From: Galerina marginata
Taxonomy: Eukaryota; Basidiomycota; Agaricomycetes; Agaricales; Galerinaceae
Assembly: GCA_023014335.1 (NCBI GenBank)
Contig: JAECYW010000002.1
Coordinates: forward strand, 3,100,001 to 3,164,000
Length of the DNA: 64,000 nt
Direction: 5' to 3'
Shown here: in pieces, positions 37,063 to 48,942 of the stretch
Position numbering within the stretch: the stretch's first letter is position 1
Layout: the number at the start of each line of letters is the position of its first letter
The notes under the pieces: model-generated
What the model was told of the DNA's origin: nothing
Seen by the model: only the letters and a program-made list of their open reading frames with translations
Databases searched by the model: none
Position numbers and translations under genes: made by a program

Positions 37063-38163
37063 TCAATAAATGTTAGGAAGTTGGTCCAATCTCCTGGGTA
37101 GTCTTCTACATTTATACTATTGGACGATGATCACCAGTCAACATACATGAACACAGCTCTAAAACGGGTTCTACTTACTGCAAGCATTTCCACTGCCGCT
37201 GTGCATGCTTTATGGCATATTTTACAAGTTATAAATGTGTCTGTGAGGACGCCCATTTCTCCTGCTACATCGGTTGCTAGAATTCATCGGTTGTGATAAA
37301 TCCAAAGCCTTTGAAAGAAAAAAACAATTCTTACCGCTGTCGATCCTTCCTACCAGGGCCTTGCGTTGTCTATCCCAGCTCGCTGAAGTCTTCTCGCGGT
37401 GAGGTGAACACTCTCCATAACCTGCATGAGACAAATACCCAACTCAATCACCGCAAAGGAAGGAGAAGATAGATGTTTACCGTGAGGAAAAATATCTTCT
37501 CCCAGCAGGAGATCGCGCAACGCTTTCATGCGGAAGTCTTGCAATCGAACGAGCTTGTGGTATGCGACGACGTTCGGAATGAGTTTGATTTCCTCGAAGC
37601 GATAAGAGGCCATTGGGAGCACATATTGGCTCGCCTCCGAGGCTTCCCAGTCCATTTCATGCAGAGTGGCGAATCCGTAAACCTCAAGAGCATGGGCACG
37701 AGCGTTCGCGCGAAGATGGATCCGCAATGCTTTTGTTACAGAATCCGTTATAGCATATTTGTCGGCGAGCTTGAACAGTAGTGAGAGGAGAAGCGGAAGC
37801 GGGATAACGGTCGCTGGATCGTATTGGATTTCTCGAAATTTATCCTCTACTGGAAGTTCCGTTGGCGGGGAAGGCGGGTGGTGCAATAAGCGCAAAAGAG
37901 CGGCTAGCTCGCCGCCGCTTTCTTGAAGCTCGAGTACTTCTCCTTCCGAAATGTTGGGATCGCAGGAAGCAAACATATCTCCTAATGACATACGATATTT
38001 GGGTTCCATCAGATCTAGGATCTCTTATGAAGTCATCCTAGAGATACTCACGGAAAACTTCGCTGTTTAGCAAGGCTGCTCGACTGACTGGGCAAGTCGT
38101 GCCATCAACACCAGATCGCACTTGAAAGTCGGGTTTTTCGCAACGAAATGTGACCCAAGACAT
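37063..38163 (-). CDS. BTB/POZ-like domain protein (Agaricomycete family)
   Basis: The ATG at 38163 opens MSWVTFRCEKPDFQVRSGVD, then an intron of about 37 nt. The main exon reads EPKYRMSLGDMFASCDPN, LELQESGGELAALLRLLHHP, VIPLPLLLSLLFKLADKYAI and LEVYGFATLHEMDWEASEAS. This is the BTB-like arrangement common in basidiomycete expanded families: a short strand-helix core, a leucine-rich 'LLRLLHHPP' turn and a 'LADKYA' helix. Later exons give KLVRLQDFRMKALRDLLLGE, ATDVAGEMGVLTDTFITCKI with a CKICHKAC cysteine cluster, and the end YKCRRLPRRLDQLPNIY. Function unknown; such proteins often act as adaptors. Four introns. Confidence 0.65.
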
Positions 38164-38678
38164 CGTTGGTTATGGTTATAGCAAGAAAAGGTTAAATGAA
38201 GATGCATTCTCGACGCCTTTATATCAGGTTGGCGCAGCACGTCAGACGTGTCCTGACTTAAATTAACAAATTACACGGAGGGTTGGCAGGCTTGGAGAGG
38301 CCTGCGCACGGCAGAAATGGCCTGCGCTCGTATGAGTGACTTATAGACAGGCAGTGTACAGAATGATTGATACATCACGGTACATCACGTCGTGAAGGTG
38401 CAGATGCAGATGAGAAAAATCCCGTCTTGGTGGAAATGTACTTACATCAAATATCCCGGGCGAAGAAATCATATCATGTACGAAAATGCATGGCAATGCG
38501 TGTAGAGGCGGGTGGAAATGTGGCAAGGAACAAGATAAGGGAAAGGGGGGAGGGGTAGCTAGACATGAAGTTCAACCAGAGCAAGAAAGAATGGGAGAAA
38601 ATGAAAGACATAGTGGTATCATAAAAAGAGGTAAAAGCGAGGGAGTCTAATGCCCCAGTAATCCCAGAAAAATGTCCC
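38164..38678. other. Intergenic gap between BTB-like and Ras genes
   Basis: About 510 bp containing the BTB-like promoter and the 3' flank of the Ras gene. No gene supported. Confidence 0.5.
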
Positions 38679-39542
38679 CTACATGACCACACACTTCGAT
38701 GACTTCTTCTTCTCCTTTTTCATTGGTGCAGGCGCGCCAGGTTCTATATTTCTGGTCTGTCGTAGCGAGCGAACGAGGTTCATGAAGAGGCGCTCGACGT
38801 TCTGGGCGGTCTTGGCCGATGTTTCAATGAATTCGCAGCCAAACTGGCGCGCTAACGCAGCACCCTCTTCCTTCGATACTTCGCGTTCATAAGTCTTGTC
38901 ACATTTGTTGCCAACCAGCATGAATATGGGGTCTCCTCGTTTGACTCTTCTCATGGACTGGCGGAAAATCTCAAGCCGATCAAAAGTTGATCTAGAGGCG
39001 ATAGAGTATACGAGGATAAATCCTTGGCCCTCTCTGAGGATATGCATTAGATTAAACAATAAAATCGAAACATATAATAGGCTGATCAACTGACCGGACC
39101 CATTGGTCACGCAGGGTGGCATATTCCTCTATAACATATATCTGAGCCTATGGAACACATAAAGTATCACGGTTCCACATACCCTGGCCCGCAGTATCAA
39201 TGACCTCAACGAAACACATTCTGTTGTCCACCACCAGCTGTTTTCGATAGGCGTCTTCTATTGTGGGGTCGTAAGTCTGGTGGGGCGGGTGAGTGATCAA
39301 TATGGCACTATAAACGAAGTCCGAGAATTACCTCTGTTGAATGCAAGGACCAGAGCAAGGGACATGAGTTTGAGAATTAGGAGCAGATAAGATAGACTAA
39401 CCAACAAAACAATTCAGGGTAAACTAGAAGAAGTCATTGCACCACAGACGACAGCAGACGGTAGTGCGAAACTAACCTGGACCGCCAGAGCGGTTTTACC
39501 CACACCACCATCGCCGAGCACGGCTACTCTCCAGTTATCCAT
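38679..39542 (-). CDS. Ras-family small GTPase with CAAX box
   Basis: Membrane-anchored signalling GTPase. Exon 1 (39477-39542) encodes [20 protein letters not shown] with the P-loop GDGGVGKTA. Exon 2 (39402-39423) is 22 nt (FTLNCFV). A 2-nt exon, 39332-39333, is needed to complete the Glu codon before [13 protein letters not shown]. Next comes [20 protein letters not shown] (switch II DTAGQ), then [40 protein letters not shown] and [20 protein letters not shown]. The tail is lysine-rich (KKEKKKSSK) and ends CVVM, a farnesylation-type CAAX box. All G1-G5 motifs are visible. Assignment to a specific fungal Ras/Rsr subgroup is left open. Confidence 0.95.
39332..39333 (-). other. Inferred 2-nt micro-exon (AG) in the Ras gene
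   Basis: Minus-strand order is CAACAG | AG | GTAATT. The upstream intron (39334-39401, 68 nt) starts GTTAGT; the downstream intron (39277-39331, 55 nt) ends CACCAG. Joining exon 2 (ending in the first base of a codon, G) directly to ACTTACGACCCC is out of frame; adding AG gives GAG-ACT-TAC-GAC, the universally conserved ETYDP of Ras. No other GT..AG pair nearby restores this. Confidence 0.7.
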
Positions 39543-42500
39543 TTCTACAAGTCGTTACAAGCGCTAAAGGTCGGACTGGGTGTCCTGGTGCCTCTGAAAG
39601 GTTGGAGGTGGGTCGCGAAAGAAAAGAGGCAGAGGAAGAGAAAGTGAGGCGGCGAAAGCGATGAGCGAAGCAAGATGAAAGAGGAAGGAGAAAGAAAAAG
39701 CAGGAAAACGTCGTCGTCGAGGTTCGTGGAGAGGTCGTAAAGAGAGGCGCACAAGGGCCTTGTCGATGTATATACGGCAGCGAGCCAACAGAGAGAGAGA
39801 CTTGGTTCGCAACTAAACGACTCGGGCCTATTTCTACCCTTCCTCTTTCGTCCCCAATCCCCTTTTGGCCTACTTCCGCGCTATTTCTTTTCTTTTTCGT
39901 CCCACACTCCCTCCCACGCCTGATTTGGCATCATGGGCCCCAGACAACGGCTCGTCCTCCTCGTCTCCCCGCCCTGCCCTGCACCCCTCTTCCGTCCGGC
40001 GGGGGTTGCAAACTCGACCTCGTGTGCCCACTTACTCGCTCACGAGGCGATCTTTGACGGTGCACAGGTCGTCGCTGCACCCGATTGCGGCCGCGCACCC
40101 GTAGTTGACACGCGAGCATTCCTGTATTCGTATTTGTGGGAGTGTGTCCCGCTGCTGCTGGCTTCGCAGAAATCCCGAAATCTATTACTTTGGGGTTTTT
40201 ATACAAACCTGGTCGACACTCACCCACGACTTTTGAGGCAGGTCCAGCTCATGGAAACAACTACTCAGAACAAACCAAGGAACTCTTCCACGGGGTGAAC
40301 ACACGATTGCAAACCTTAAATAAGACATCATACACCGAATGTGATCAATCTTGCGGTTCCGAGAGCTCGATCAGACAGGTGGGAATCCCGATGCTCCCTG
40401 CTTTCTCTTCATCATGTTATTGAATCTGACATTTGCTCATTATCTGTTCCTTGAATGCTTTCTTCCCAACACGAAACAAAAGAAATCTAGAGAGGCCGCC
40501 GGCGTCATGGCCTGGAAAATCTACGGTTTGCCTTCCGCCATGGGTAATGGTTGGTGCGAAGTTGGCCCGAATGAAAAGCGTCCGCCCAAGAAGCTCTATG
40601 GATACCTGACCTCTACACACTGGGGATTTCGAGAGTTTCCCCTGCCCGAAATGCCACTTGATATTTTGAGGGTTCGTAATGGGCTTCAGGGATCGCACAC
40701 AAAAATGGAACCGGCAACAGACAGGAGCCTCAGTCGATCACGAGGGAAAGATGGAATTTTGCTCATTTCCTTCTACCAAATTCCAATCCCGATAGAGCCC
40801 GAGCGCTCAGCTCGAAGTTCGAGTGTGCGATACGGTCAGTATGTGATTATGGAAATATAGAAGTCGGGTATGGTTTATTCATGTTCAAGATATACTCTTA
40901 GACATTCGAGAAACCACCAAAGAACACTTGGTACCGCATTTGTAAAAATGTGCATTTGCCAGCGTTTTCATAGATTTGACATGGCCGTTTTTAACCATTC
41001 AGAGCGACGGAACTTAGGATTCGTCGATATCCACGGAAGGTTGATCACCAGTCCGAAAGTGGATAGTGGTGGTTTTCTACGAGCTTTGCTTTGGTCTTTT
41101 TTTCCCCTTGCGCAGCTCGAGTCATGACGCGTACGCTTCTAATACTTATGACGCTGTATTTGGAATAAGCTCTACGTAGTCGGTCCAGTTCTCGCCGTCC
41201 TGCATTTAATCTGTATATATCAACAGTGCAACACTGATAGTGACTCGGATGTCCGCAGAGTACAGTCAGCTTAGCTCACCGGAGCGGCCAAGCCCAAATC
41301 TTTCACAAGAGAGGTAGGTGATACAAATGTCCTCCATGTAACCCTCGGACATTTCAGCAATATTGCGACTCATTCCAATGAATCTAGAGGCTCTCAATTA
41401 CTAACATGTACCGACCTAAATACTAAGCTGTGAAGTCATCATCGTTAGCCAATAATTGATGGCCATGGCCAAAAAAAATCCTGCCAGTGTGTGGCGCACA
41501 TTTTGAGCTCGTTATTTATAGCTTGGCCTGATCATCCTGCTGAAACCGACAGGTAAATTACTTTGTAATGCTGACTCCTACTGACCTTGATTACTTCTAT
41601 TTTTTAAATCTATTTTGACCCATGACTAAGTCACTGCGGACGGCTCAATTTGATCTAGAGGATATGCCATCCAAGTCCCTCGTTTTGCCATGTGTAGGCA
41701 AACATTTTTTTCCTTGAGTCGGTACCCAGTCAAGAAATGGAGCTCCGAGATGACTAATAATCGGCTTTTGGAGTCGGTGACGACGAGGTACAACGCTGGT
41801 GCGCTCATGCAAATCGGCAAGGTCCCAAAATCGGAATCGAAGTAGACCTGCCGACGAGAAAATTATCGAGTTGACTGACTTGAATATCGGTAAGCCTGAT
41901 GGCGCGGGGGAATATATTCCCGTGGAGATGCCATTGGTTATAAGGAACGAATAAAAAGGTCCAAAGAAAAGCGTCTGGCCATGGTAAGTACGAACTGCTA
42001 CCTTGAATTTAGTCAATTTATAATTTCCTGTTTCCCCGGAGGAAGGTCGACAGTGATTCATTTCTGAGGGGATCAGGCACACATACTTTTAGGTGAGCCC
42101 AGATGTGTGCTGACATGATCTTTCCATGGAGAAGAAAAATCGTGAAGGGTCTAGTACTGTTCCACTTCTCCGACTTAGGAGAAACAATCCTCGGATGCAT
42201 ACAGACAATTTTGCAATCGTAGATCAAGACATGTAACCCTCTATTTGCCATCTAATCGGGCGGCCATGTGTCGAAAACTAAATCGAGCCAAGTTTTGCAC
42301 CCATAATCGGTGGGAACTGCTTATCTTATGGAGGCAATTTTTTGGCACACGAGGTTCGTCGGTCCGCCTTACTGCCTCTGGTTTGTCTACCAGAAGTACA
42401 TGTCCAAAGCCACCCAACTGTCATAGGTGTTGTGGTCTTGACAATGGTCATTTCTCTTGGATCCACTCTATGACCTTCCTGGAAATCATTCCCAACGACA

Positions 42501-45500
42501 AAACAGTTGATCCCGATTCTCATAGGCTATGACGCGCGCGCGAGTCAAAATGCATGGGACTGCGACCCTAGCGATGTACTTATTACATATTGCAGTCATC
42601 GCTAACCACTGTGAGTGCAATGCAGCAGGTACGTATCCCGAGATTTTGGCCATATGACCGATTTATTTCGAGTTTGAAGGATCGCTCATGATGATGAGCT
42701 TCGGTGCAACCAACTACAGCGCGTGGGCTACCTGGTCTTCCGGCGTTGCTTGACACCACCCTTCTCCCGGCTGGGCGAGATTAATAGCACCATTCTTCCT
42801 CCTTCTGCGCATTCTTGGCTGCAATCATTAACGACCTGACGGTCCACACTGACATCTGGTAAGAATCAGAGCCTGGGCGGTGAGATTCGATATAATTTAA
42901 CTTATAAACGTCACTCACTACGTATAGGTAGTCGGATCTGATTGTCGAATGTCCTCGATCATCCGGGATGGGTAGCAAGCAAGGTCGTTATCCCAAGCCG
43001 TGCAAAATTAGATCGCGTTCTACAGATGAGTACCTCAAGGACAAACGATTCTTCTTTACCAACCAGCATGTCGGAATTGACATATCGTATTTCCCTCTCC
43101 GACCGCTATGGGAACTAACTCGGGCATTCGAGGTTGCCTGAGGAAGCTGGTATAAAGATGCACGGTGATCTACTGCCCTTTGCACCCTACTTCATATCTT
43201 CACTTTCCCTCGTCTCGTCGTATTTCAAGGATCAAAGTGTTATTCATTCATGTTCTCAAGATTCCAGAAATGACATCTATATCCCGAGGTCACGAAATCG
43301 CTCGACAATTTATCTCCGTCAATAGACTGGAGTGGGAAGTCGGTGCGTATTTCTACATTTTATCCCCTCTATGCGCCACCGTCTAATAGTGGACTAAATA
43401 TTCTACACAGCGTCTGCCTCGTTTTTGTTCTTCAATTCATCCCTGCCTCCGCTCAGGTCTGCACCGTAAATCCATTTAAATTAAAGCGAAGACACGGAGG
43501 ATCGCGCGAGAAATGCGATCCTGTGATTGAACACGAGTTCACCAAGTGAATTATTGGGCCCCAACCTTCTTCGAAATTTTCGGCGCTTGGAGCAATCCGA
43601 TAACGCTCTGACGATCACTCTGGAGACCCTGCACTGGATGTCTGTAGCTCACCGCTGCCGGTTCACAGCTTTTTCTACTAGCAGGAAAGAAGTTATTAGA
43701 TCAGGGAGGTGGATTCCAATCGAAGTTTACTATTGCACCTTCGGGATCGGGTGGCCCAATCGCCAGCTTCGGCTGCATCGCACTGATTTTTTGGGGGCGA
43801 TTGCATTTTTGCAATTAAATACTTGAGCAAGTCTGGATTTTTTGGGACATCAGCGAGACCCTGTCCCGTCTTGTCTCAAAAAATAGCTTTGAAGTTCACG
43901 TCAATCATATCTCTCAAGGGAATCGACGATATCCTGCTTGCGCGTGTTCGATCCACGGAGGCTCGGTCCGCTCAAGAACTGTCATATACTCACGCTGGCA
44001 GGACTGAATTTTCTAGGCACCCTTCGGCTGCTATTTCGACAAGCTTTGCTCTCTCTGGCCTGAGCGATCGCACATTATAGTTTTACCACTCTGCTACACT
44101 GATTCTACATTGCTTTCTTGTATCGCATCCTCCGCCTGATGACTGAGCACGACCAAACTGGTATCTCAAACGGGAATTCTCAAACTGTCAGGGTCCTTTT
44201 TCCGTCACCTTCCCGTTGAAAACACCCGTCCAACTAAGGTTCTTTCTCGACCGATGAGTCGCTCTTGGTTCATTCTTATTGGTTTATCTGTTATATACGG
44301 TGACGGCAGCTACAAGCTGCTAGAACCACTATTCATGACAGGATCAAATTCATAGGATCCCCGCGGACTTGATCTGCCTGGTTGTAGTTTGCTCTTCGGA
44401 AAACCAAATTTCCCGCCTTTTGATTTCAGATTCAGATGGCTAGAGATGACTTCGATTCCACGGTGTGTATTTGTATTGTTCCTGCCCTTTGTCCATCGTA
44501 TCGGTCCGACTTGGAGAGCTGTTCTCGTTTACATGCCTCAATGAGCCGTCATATCAGTTCCATGAGGTGTCTTTGCCATCTGGATATCTTATCGACTGGG
44601 CTCTCCTAACGGACCTGACCATTTCTAGGAGTCTTATCTCCCGTTGTGCACTAGCCGATTCAACGGCCCCTGGCGCCCAAGCTTTGCGCTATGAAGTCAT
44701 ATATTACTGTACATCTTCGTTCTAGCAGCAAGTATAAATACCCCAACGCGTCATCATCCCAGGCTCTATCGACCATCCCCACCTTTCCCACCTATATGTA
44801 TATGGTCGCATTTCGGAAATAGTTTTGTCTGTGCTTAGGCTGAGTTACTCTTCGATACCTGCTTGACTTGCGCAGCTTATCGGGCATTGTGGAACCCAAC
44901 TTCGACTCAGAAGCTGTGTTGCGTGCGGAGGGGGGGTTGCTACTGCTGTAATATGAAAGCTCTCCTGTCACCATCCACCCGGAAGTAATAATTTGTACCT
45001 CTTGCTTTCCTGGAATTTAAATTTTAATAAAAGGCAACATGACCTTCCCGCGTTTGCTGTGTCCTCGACTGTACGGAACTTGGCTGGGAGACAATGGCAT
45101 CGTTATTTCACATCCGCAAGGTCTTCAGGGGGCAAAACAGGAGACCTCGGTCGGATGGCCGGTCGGACTTCGAGTGTTCATTGAAAGATTGTTTACGGTA
45201 GCGTTCATGCAGTCAAGTTGCGCACGTACACCGCCCTCAGCGGTCGACTACGCCCGCTTAGCGTATCTTCAGTGCCTTCACCCGGGAACATGATACTGAG
45301 TTTGTATTTTAAGACAGGATTTGCCATCGAAAGGCTCTAATAATGCTAAATCAGGGAAAGCAGACATATTGCGCGCTAAAAATGCAATGACAAGACAGAG
45401 GACTGTATAGACAGTAGTACACGGGACCAACTAGATAGGGTGAAAGAAGGCAATAAGTAATTGTAAAGTGGGGAAGCGGCTATGTTCAGACGTTGTAAAT

Positions 45501-45732
45501 GAATGCTGAACGTGGTACTAGATGTAGGAAGCGAACAATAGGTGGTAGGACAATTGGAGGTGGAACAATTGGCGATGAACAATTGGCGTTTTGGTGGGCA
45601 GTTGTCGAGGTAGCCTATAGTAGAACTGTATACAAGCCAAGAATGGAGGGCCCATTAAATTGTATGAACGGATGGGACCGGAGCGGAGGCGGACTCGATG
45701 ACGATCATGAGTTATGGTCTTGTCGAGAAACA
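39543..45732. other. Long gene-poor region (about 6.2 kb)
   Basis: The left part (39,543-39,900) is the Ras leader/promoter, including a minus-strand TATA-like TATATAC near 39,770. The plus strand at 39,930-40,860 has several open frames (up to 169 codons) without recognised domains. From 40.9 to 45.7 kb only short frames in all six phases are seen, with no conserved blocks and no transposon ends. It could hold fast-evolving genes or decayed elements that cannot be recognised by eye. Confidence 0.35.
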
Positions 45733-46020
45733 TCAGTCTTGCCGGCTAAATTCGGCCTGTGTCAGGTCGAGCACAAAGGTTGCTTTGAAGTTCTTTGGAG
45801 GCTCGATGAGTTTGACCGCTCTTGGTGTCGATGACGAGGGGTTGGCGGAGGTGGGTGAAGGCTGAGTCAAATGCGAGATAGTAGGAAATGGCCTCAGGGC
45901 CCGCGACGACGGAAATGACGGGTTTCGTTTCTGCACAATGCGCTTTGCTGAGGGAATATTCGACTGTGACGAGTCCGCCAGAGGCGACGAGACTGTGGGT
46001 CGGGTCATTGTGAAGGTCAT
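45733..46020 (-). CDS. Small basic, Ser/Pro-rich hypothetical protein (95 residues)
   Basis: Open frame from ATG 46020 (MTFTMTRPTVSSPLADSSQS) to a stop at 45733, ending KATFVLDLTQAEFSRQD. Support comes from the upstream structure on the same strand: a TATA element (TATAAATAC, 46158-46166), a presumed leader, and a good intron (46034-46082, GTGAGC..CCTAAC..TTCAG) whose acceptor lies just 13 nt before the ATG. The overlapping frame (about 45,748-46,055) reads equally protein-like (GGLVTVEYSLSKAHCAETKP), so the true frame may differ or a base error may switch frames. No family recognised. Confidence 0.4.
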   Translation of the reverse strand: MTFTMTRPTVSSPLADSSQSNIPSAKRIVQKRNPSFPSSRALRPFPTISHLTQPSPTSANPSSSTPRAVKLIEPPKNFKATFVLDLTQAEFSRQD

Positions 46021-46033
46021 CGTGGCTGTTGGG

Positions 46034-46082
46034 CTGAATTGTTAGGATAATGGGGGGCGGGATGACAGAGAACAACGCTCAC
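46034..46082 (-). other. Probable intron in the 5' leader of the small gene
   Basis: Minus-strand GTGAGC donor, CCTAAC branch site and TTCAG acceptor, 49 nt, the common intron size in this window. Lies between the TATA element and the ATG at 46020. Confidence 0.55.
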
Positions 46083-46157
46083 ACATACGGGGCGCAGGTG
46101 AGACAAGAAGGAAATCGAGCGAGGCGAGTTTCGAATGAACCTGGGGATGGGGAAGGT

Positions 46158-46166
46158 GTATTTATA
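46158..46166 (-). promoter_or_regulatory. TATA element of the small gene at 45733-46020
   Basis: Minus-strand TATAAATAC, about 75 bp upstream of the leader intron. One of the clearest TATA boxes in the window. Confidence 0.5.
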
Positions 46167-46597
46167 CCTCGGGATCAAATATATACATATTTCGTTTGGG
46201 GAAGAGTTGCTATCCTGTTGGTTGGGGTTCGGCAATGCGTTGTATTACATAATCAGGAACTCGTTTGTCATTGGCCACTTCGCGACGCGTCCGTATGCGT
46301 CACTCCCATCATATTATTACCTTGCTCCCTTCTCTCATTATCGCATGCACACAGCATTCAAGAACCTCTTATCTTGAGCTTTGCGTAACGCAGGGTGAAG
46401 ATCTTCATTACCAGTTTACAGGTGGCACTCGTGAGATTAAGTACTGATGAACATTGATAGACGTTCTGCACTTTTCAACGCGTTTGCCTCGGGTTGCGAA
46501 CGGTACGAGCATGTGTAATCCTTTCCTCAAAGAGTACGGTGTTGAACTGTTCCACCTGTATGGAGGGAACTTTTCTCCGTGATACCTCCTGGAAAGT

Positions 46598-47440
46598 CTA
46601 AATGGCGAACTCGATTCCCCTTGATTGTGATTCGAGCTCGGACTGTTCATCTTCTGTCTGGACTATTTTGATTGCCTCAGCCACATAAAAATGGATCTCC
46701 CGAATCTTGCGGCCGGCCGATAATGCTCTCCGTCTCATTTCACGTCCACCAACCCTGTTGCCGCTTATTCTGTTCAGGGCTCTTCCAAGTTCAAATCCGA
46801 ATAACAGTCCAATCTTCGCTAGCCTCTCAGCCAAGGCCCAACCATGTAAAGGCTGGTACCCCCAACAATAATACATACCACTCATCAATATCAAATGAAG
46901 TATTGTTAGACTCTGTTTTTGGCTCTCAACCATACATTTCACCGTCTTCTCTTCTCATGGGATCCTTGTTGCTCACTGCTGCGGCCATACTGTTTAATCG
47001 CTCTGTGATTTTGCTTGTCTTCTGGGCTAGTTCGCGTTCTTCTGCTCTCTGTGGCTGCTCCTTGGCTGCTCAGACGACCGGAGTCGTGCTTCTTGCGTCC
47101 CGTTTTGCCACGGCCGACAGAACCCGTCGATGTCTCTCATCGTGCTTCCAAAGAATGCTTGTGGTCGGTTCCCAGAGACTCAGTGAGAATCAGTGGCTTA
47201 CCTTCCTAGTTGTTCCGATTTCTTTGTTTACTATGACATTCTACATAATAACGTTTTCATTTCGTTTATCGTCTACGTTCAAGGCCATGATTTTTTCCAT
47301 GAAAGCCGAGTGGTTCTTATCCTCCCAAACACCAGACCATATCTCCGCATCGTAGCGCCCATCCCATTTTAATGGGAGAACGGCATCCCCGCCGATTGAT
47401 ACTGTACCCGACCGTCAACGTCTCCAAGGGTTAACTTCAT
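46598..47440 (-). CDS. Unidentified protein in several exons, possibly frame-damaged
   Basis: Minus-strand islands with strong protein character: MKLTLGDVDG from ATG 47440; then in another frame SIGGDAVLPLKWDGRYDAEI and WSGVWEDKNHSAFMEKIMAL; after introns ILWKHDERHRRVLSAVAKRD; then EERELAQKTSKITERLNSMA and AAVSNKDPMRREDGEMYG; and finally GWALAERLAKIGLLFGFELG, ALNRISGNRVGGREMRRRAL, REIHFYVAEAIKIVQTEDEQ, ending ESQSRGIEFAI at 46598. A TGA lies in frame between STTPVV and AAKEQP, and the first two islands differ by one frame, so base errors or decay are likely. No family recognised. The 227-codon plus-strand frame over this region is its antisense shadow. Confidence 0.45.
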
Positions 47441-48433
47441 GGCAATGAAAAAGTCCTTCTATTTATAGAACTGTTCTGCGTCTTGCAGTATCCCGTTTGT
47501 ATCCCGTTTTATAAACCAAGTCATATCTCAATGTCCGGTGTCAGAGGAACAGCGCCAATCACCTTCATGACTACTTAGCATGGGTTTCAGCGGCGACGAC
47601 GCTGGAGATAGTGCCTGTCTGATTCTCAACATACCAGTGCAGTAGTTAGACCAATGAAACTCAACACGCATTCGTCGCTTCATTGCACCATGACCCACTT
47701 TCAATATCGCTTGGGACAGCCCTTAGGCACTTTCACATGTCACAGTCATGCTTGAATTGCACTATTCATCTACCGACAAGTCAGAGAAACAAGACAGGGT
47801 GGCATTGGGAAGAGGAGGAGAAGTGGAGCGAGGGAAGAGGACAACACAGCATGATATCATGCTGCGCTTGGGTAATTAGATAGGGAGGAAGATAGAAAAG
47901 GACATCGGGATTATGATGGAGAAAAGGAGACGAGTTTCTCCGCGTCGATGAATCTAAATGCTTCTTGAACAAATGGTTGTCGACGAAAAGATGCGACACA
48001 AATATAAGGGCCGCATTCAAGAGAAGAGTAATGATGAAAGAGAGGGCGGCAAGGAAAGATCACGGAAAGGTTGAAATAGCCAGGTCGACCTTGTACATTG
48101 TTAAAACACAGGGAGTATCAGTGAAGACGTTAAAAATGGGAACTGGCCGTCGAAATGAGGTGTACATTCGGCGGCTGCGATTATATCGGTCGGTCGATGC
48201 GATTCTAGTGCTGTTTCTTCTGTAACGTCTGCTGTCGCATCTTCTGCTCTCCTTTCCTAGTGTACATCAATGGGTGTTGTTGAAAAATCCGAGAAAGAGG
48301 ATGGTTCCAAGACCAGTGTCATGAAAATGGCCTGACGGGGTGTATGTGTGATCGGCCTCTTCGGGATGAGAGGTTGCAGGTATATGATCGCCTACAATGG
48401 AGCCCCAACGACACCGGGAAGGTGGCGCTTGGA
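47441..48433. other. Intergenic stretch downstream of the Yippee gene
   Basis: Purine-rich on the plus strand around 47,800-48,070, probably 3' flank of the Yippee transcript. No supported gene. Confidence 0.4.
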
Positions 48434-48942
48434 CTACTGCACATCCACGAGCAAATTCCGCTCAAGAATGTATTTGCCTTCCTTGTACTTCTGCGATGGT
48501 TCGTAGGCTTTATCCTATATAATCGTTGGTTTTAGTTAGAAAGTTGGATCTGAAAGGTGCGTTGATTGAGGGTATTTACGTATTTCCACCCGAGCGTAGT
48601 GCCGCATTTGCAGCAGTAGATGTCCCGAACGGTGTGGTTTCCGGTGGTCATCGGACGGTCATCTGGCTCGCCTTCGATGACGTTGACACTGCATATTGTA
48701 ACATGCGTGAGGAATGAATCATCATTCAATAATTAGAATACTTACACGCCATCGAAGAGGTATGCTCTACCATGCTGGCCGTTGAACGCCTGTCCGAAGC
48801 ATGGTCAGCCACAAGGTACCTGACAGATGAGGTAATCACATACGCGGGACATCATGGTGTGGATGGTGGCGAGGTGGGTCTTGCAGGTCGAGCATCCGTA
48901 GATGCGTTCTCCAGAAAGATATCGACGGTAGCTCATGCCCAT
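48434..48942 (-). CDS. Yippee-family zinc-binding protein
   Basis: The ATG at 48942 (context CACCATGG) gives [20 protein letters not shown], then [12 protein letters not shown]. After an intron: [15 protein letters not shown], and after another: [20 protein letters not shown] then [16 protein letters not shown]. The last exon reads [20 protein letters not shown] and ends LLVDVQ. The two cysteine pairs (CSTC and CCKC) and the GRAYLF, HTVRD and TLGWKY blocks are the Yippee signature. Length about 115 residues fits. Yippee proteins are related to the Mis18/cereblon zinc fold; the fungal role is unclear. A TATA-like TATAAAA lies about 175 bp upstream (49,117-49,123). Confidence 0.93.

Noticed and set aside
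39931..40227. Minus-strand frame containing VIDFGISAKP, reminiscent of a kinase DFG segment
   Set aside because: No HRD, APE or other kinase motifs in any frame nearby; the short match is likely coincidence.
40351..40860. 169-codon plus-strand frame
   Set aside because: No family resemblance, several low-complexity parts and no clear upstream exon; left as unsupported.
46672..47355. 227-codon plus-strand open frame
   Set aside because: The minus strand of the same segment gives several protein-like islands with splice sites, and the plus-strand product is Leu/Ser-rich and featureless; judged an antisense shadow.
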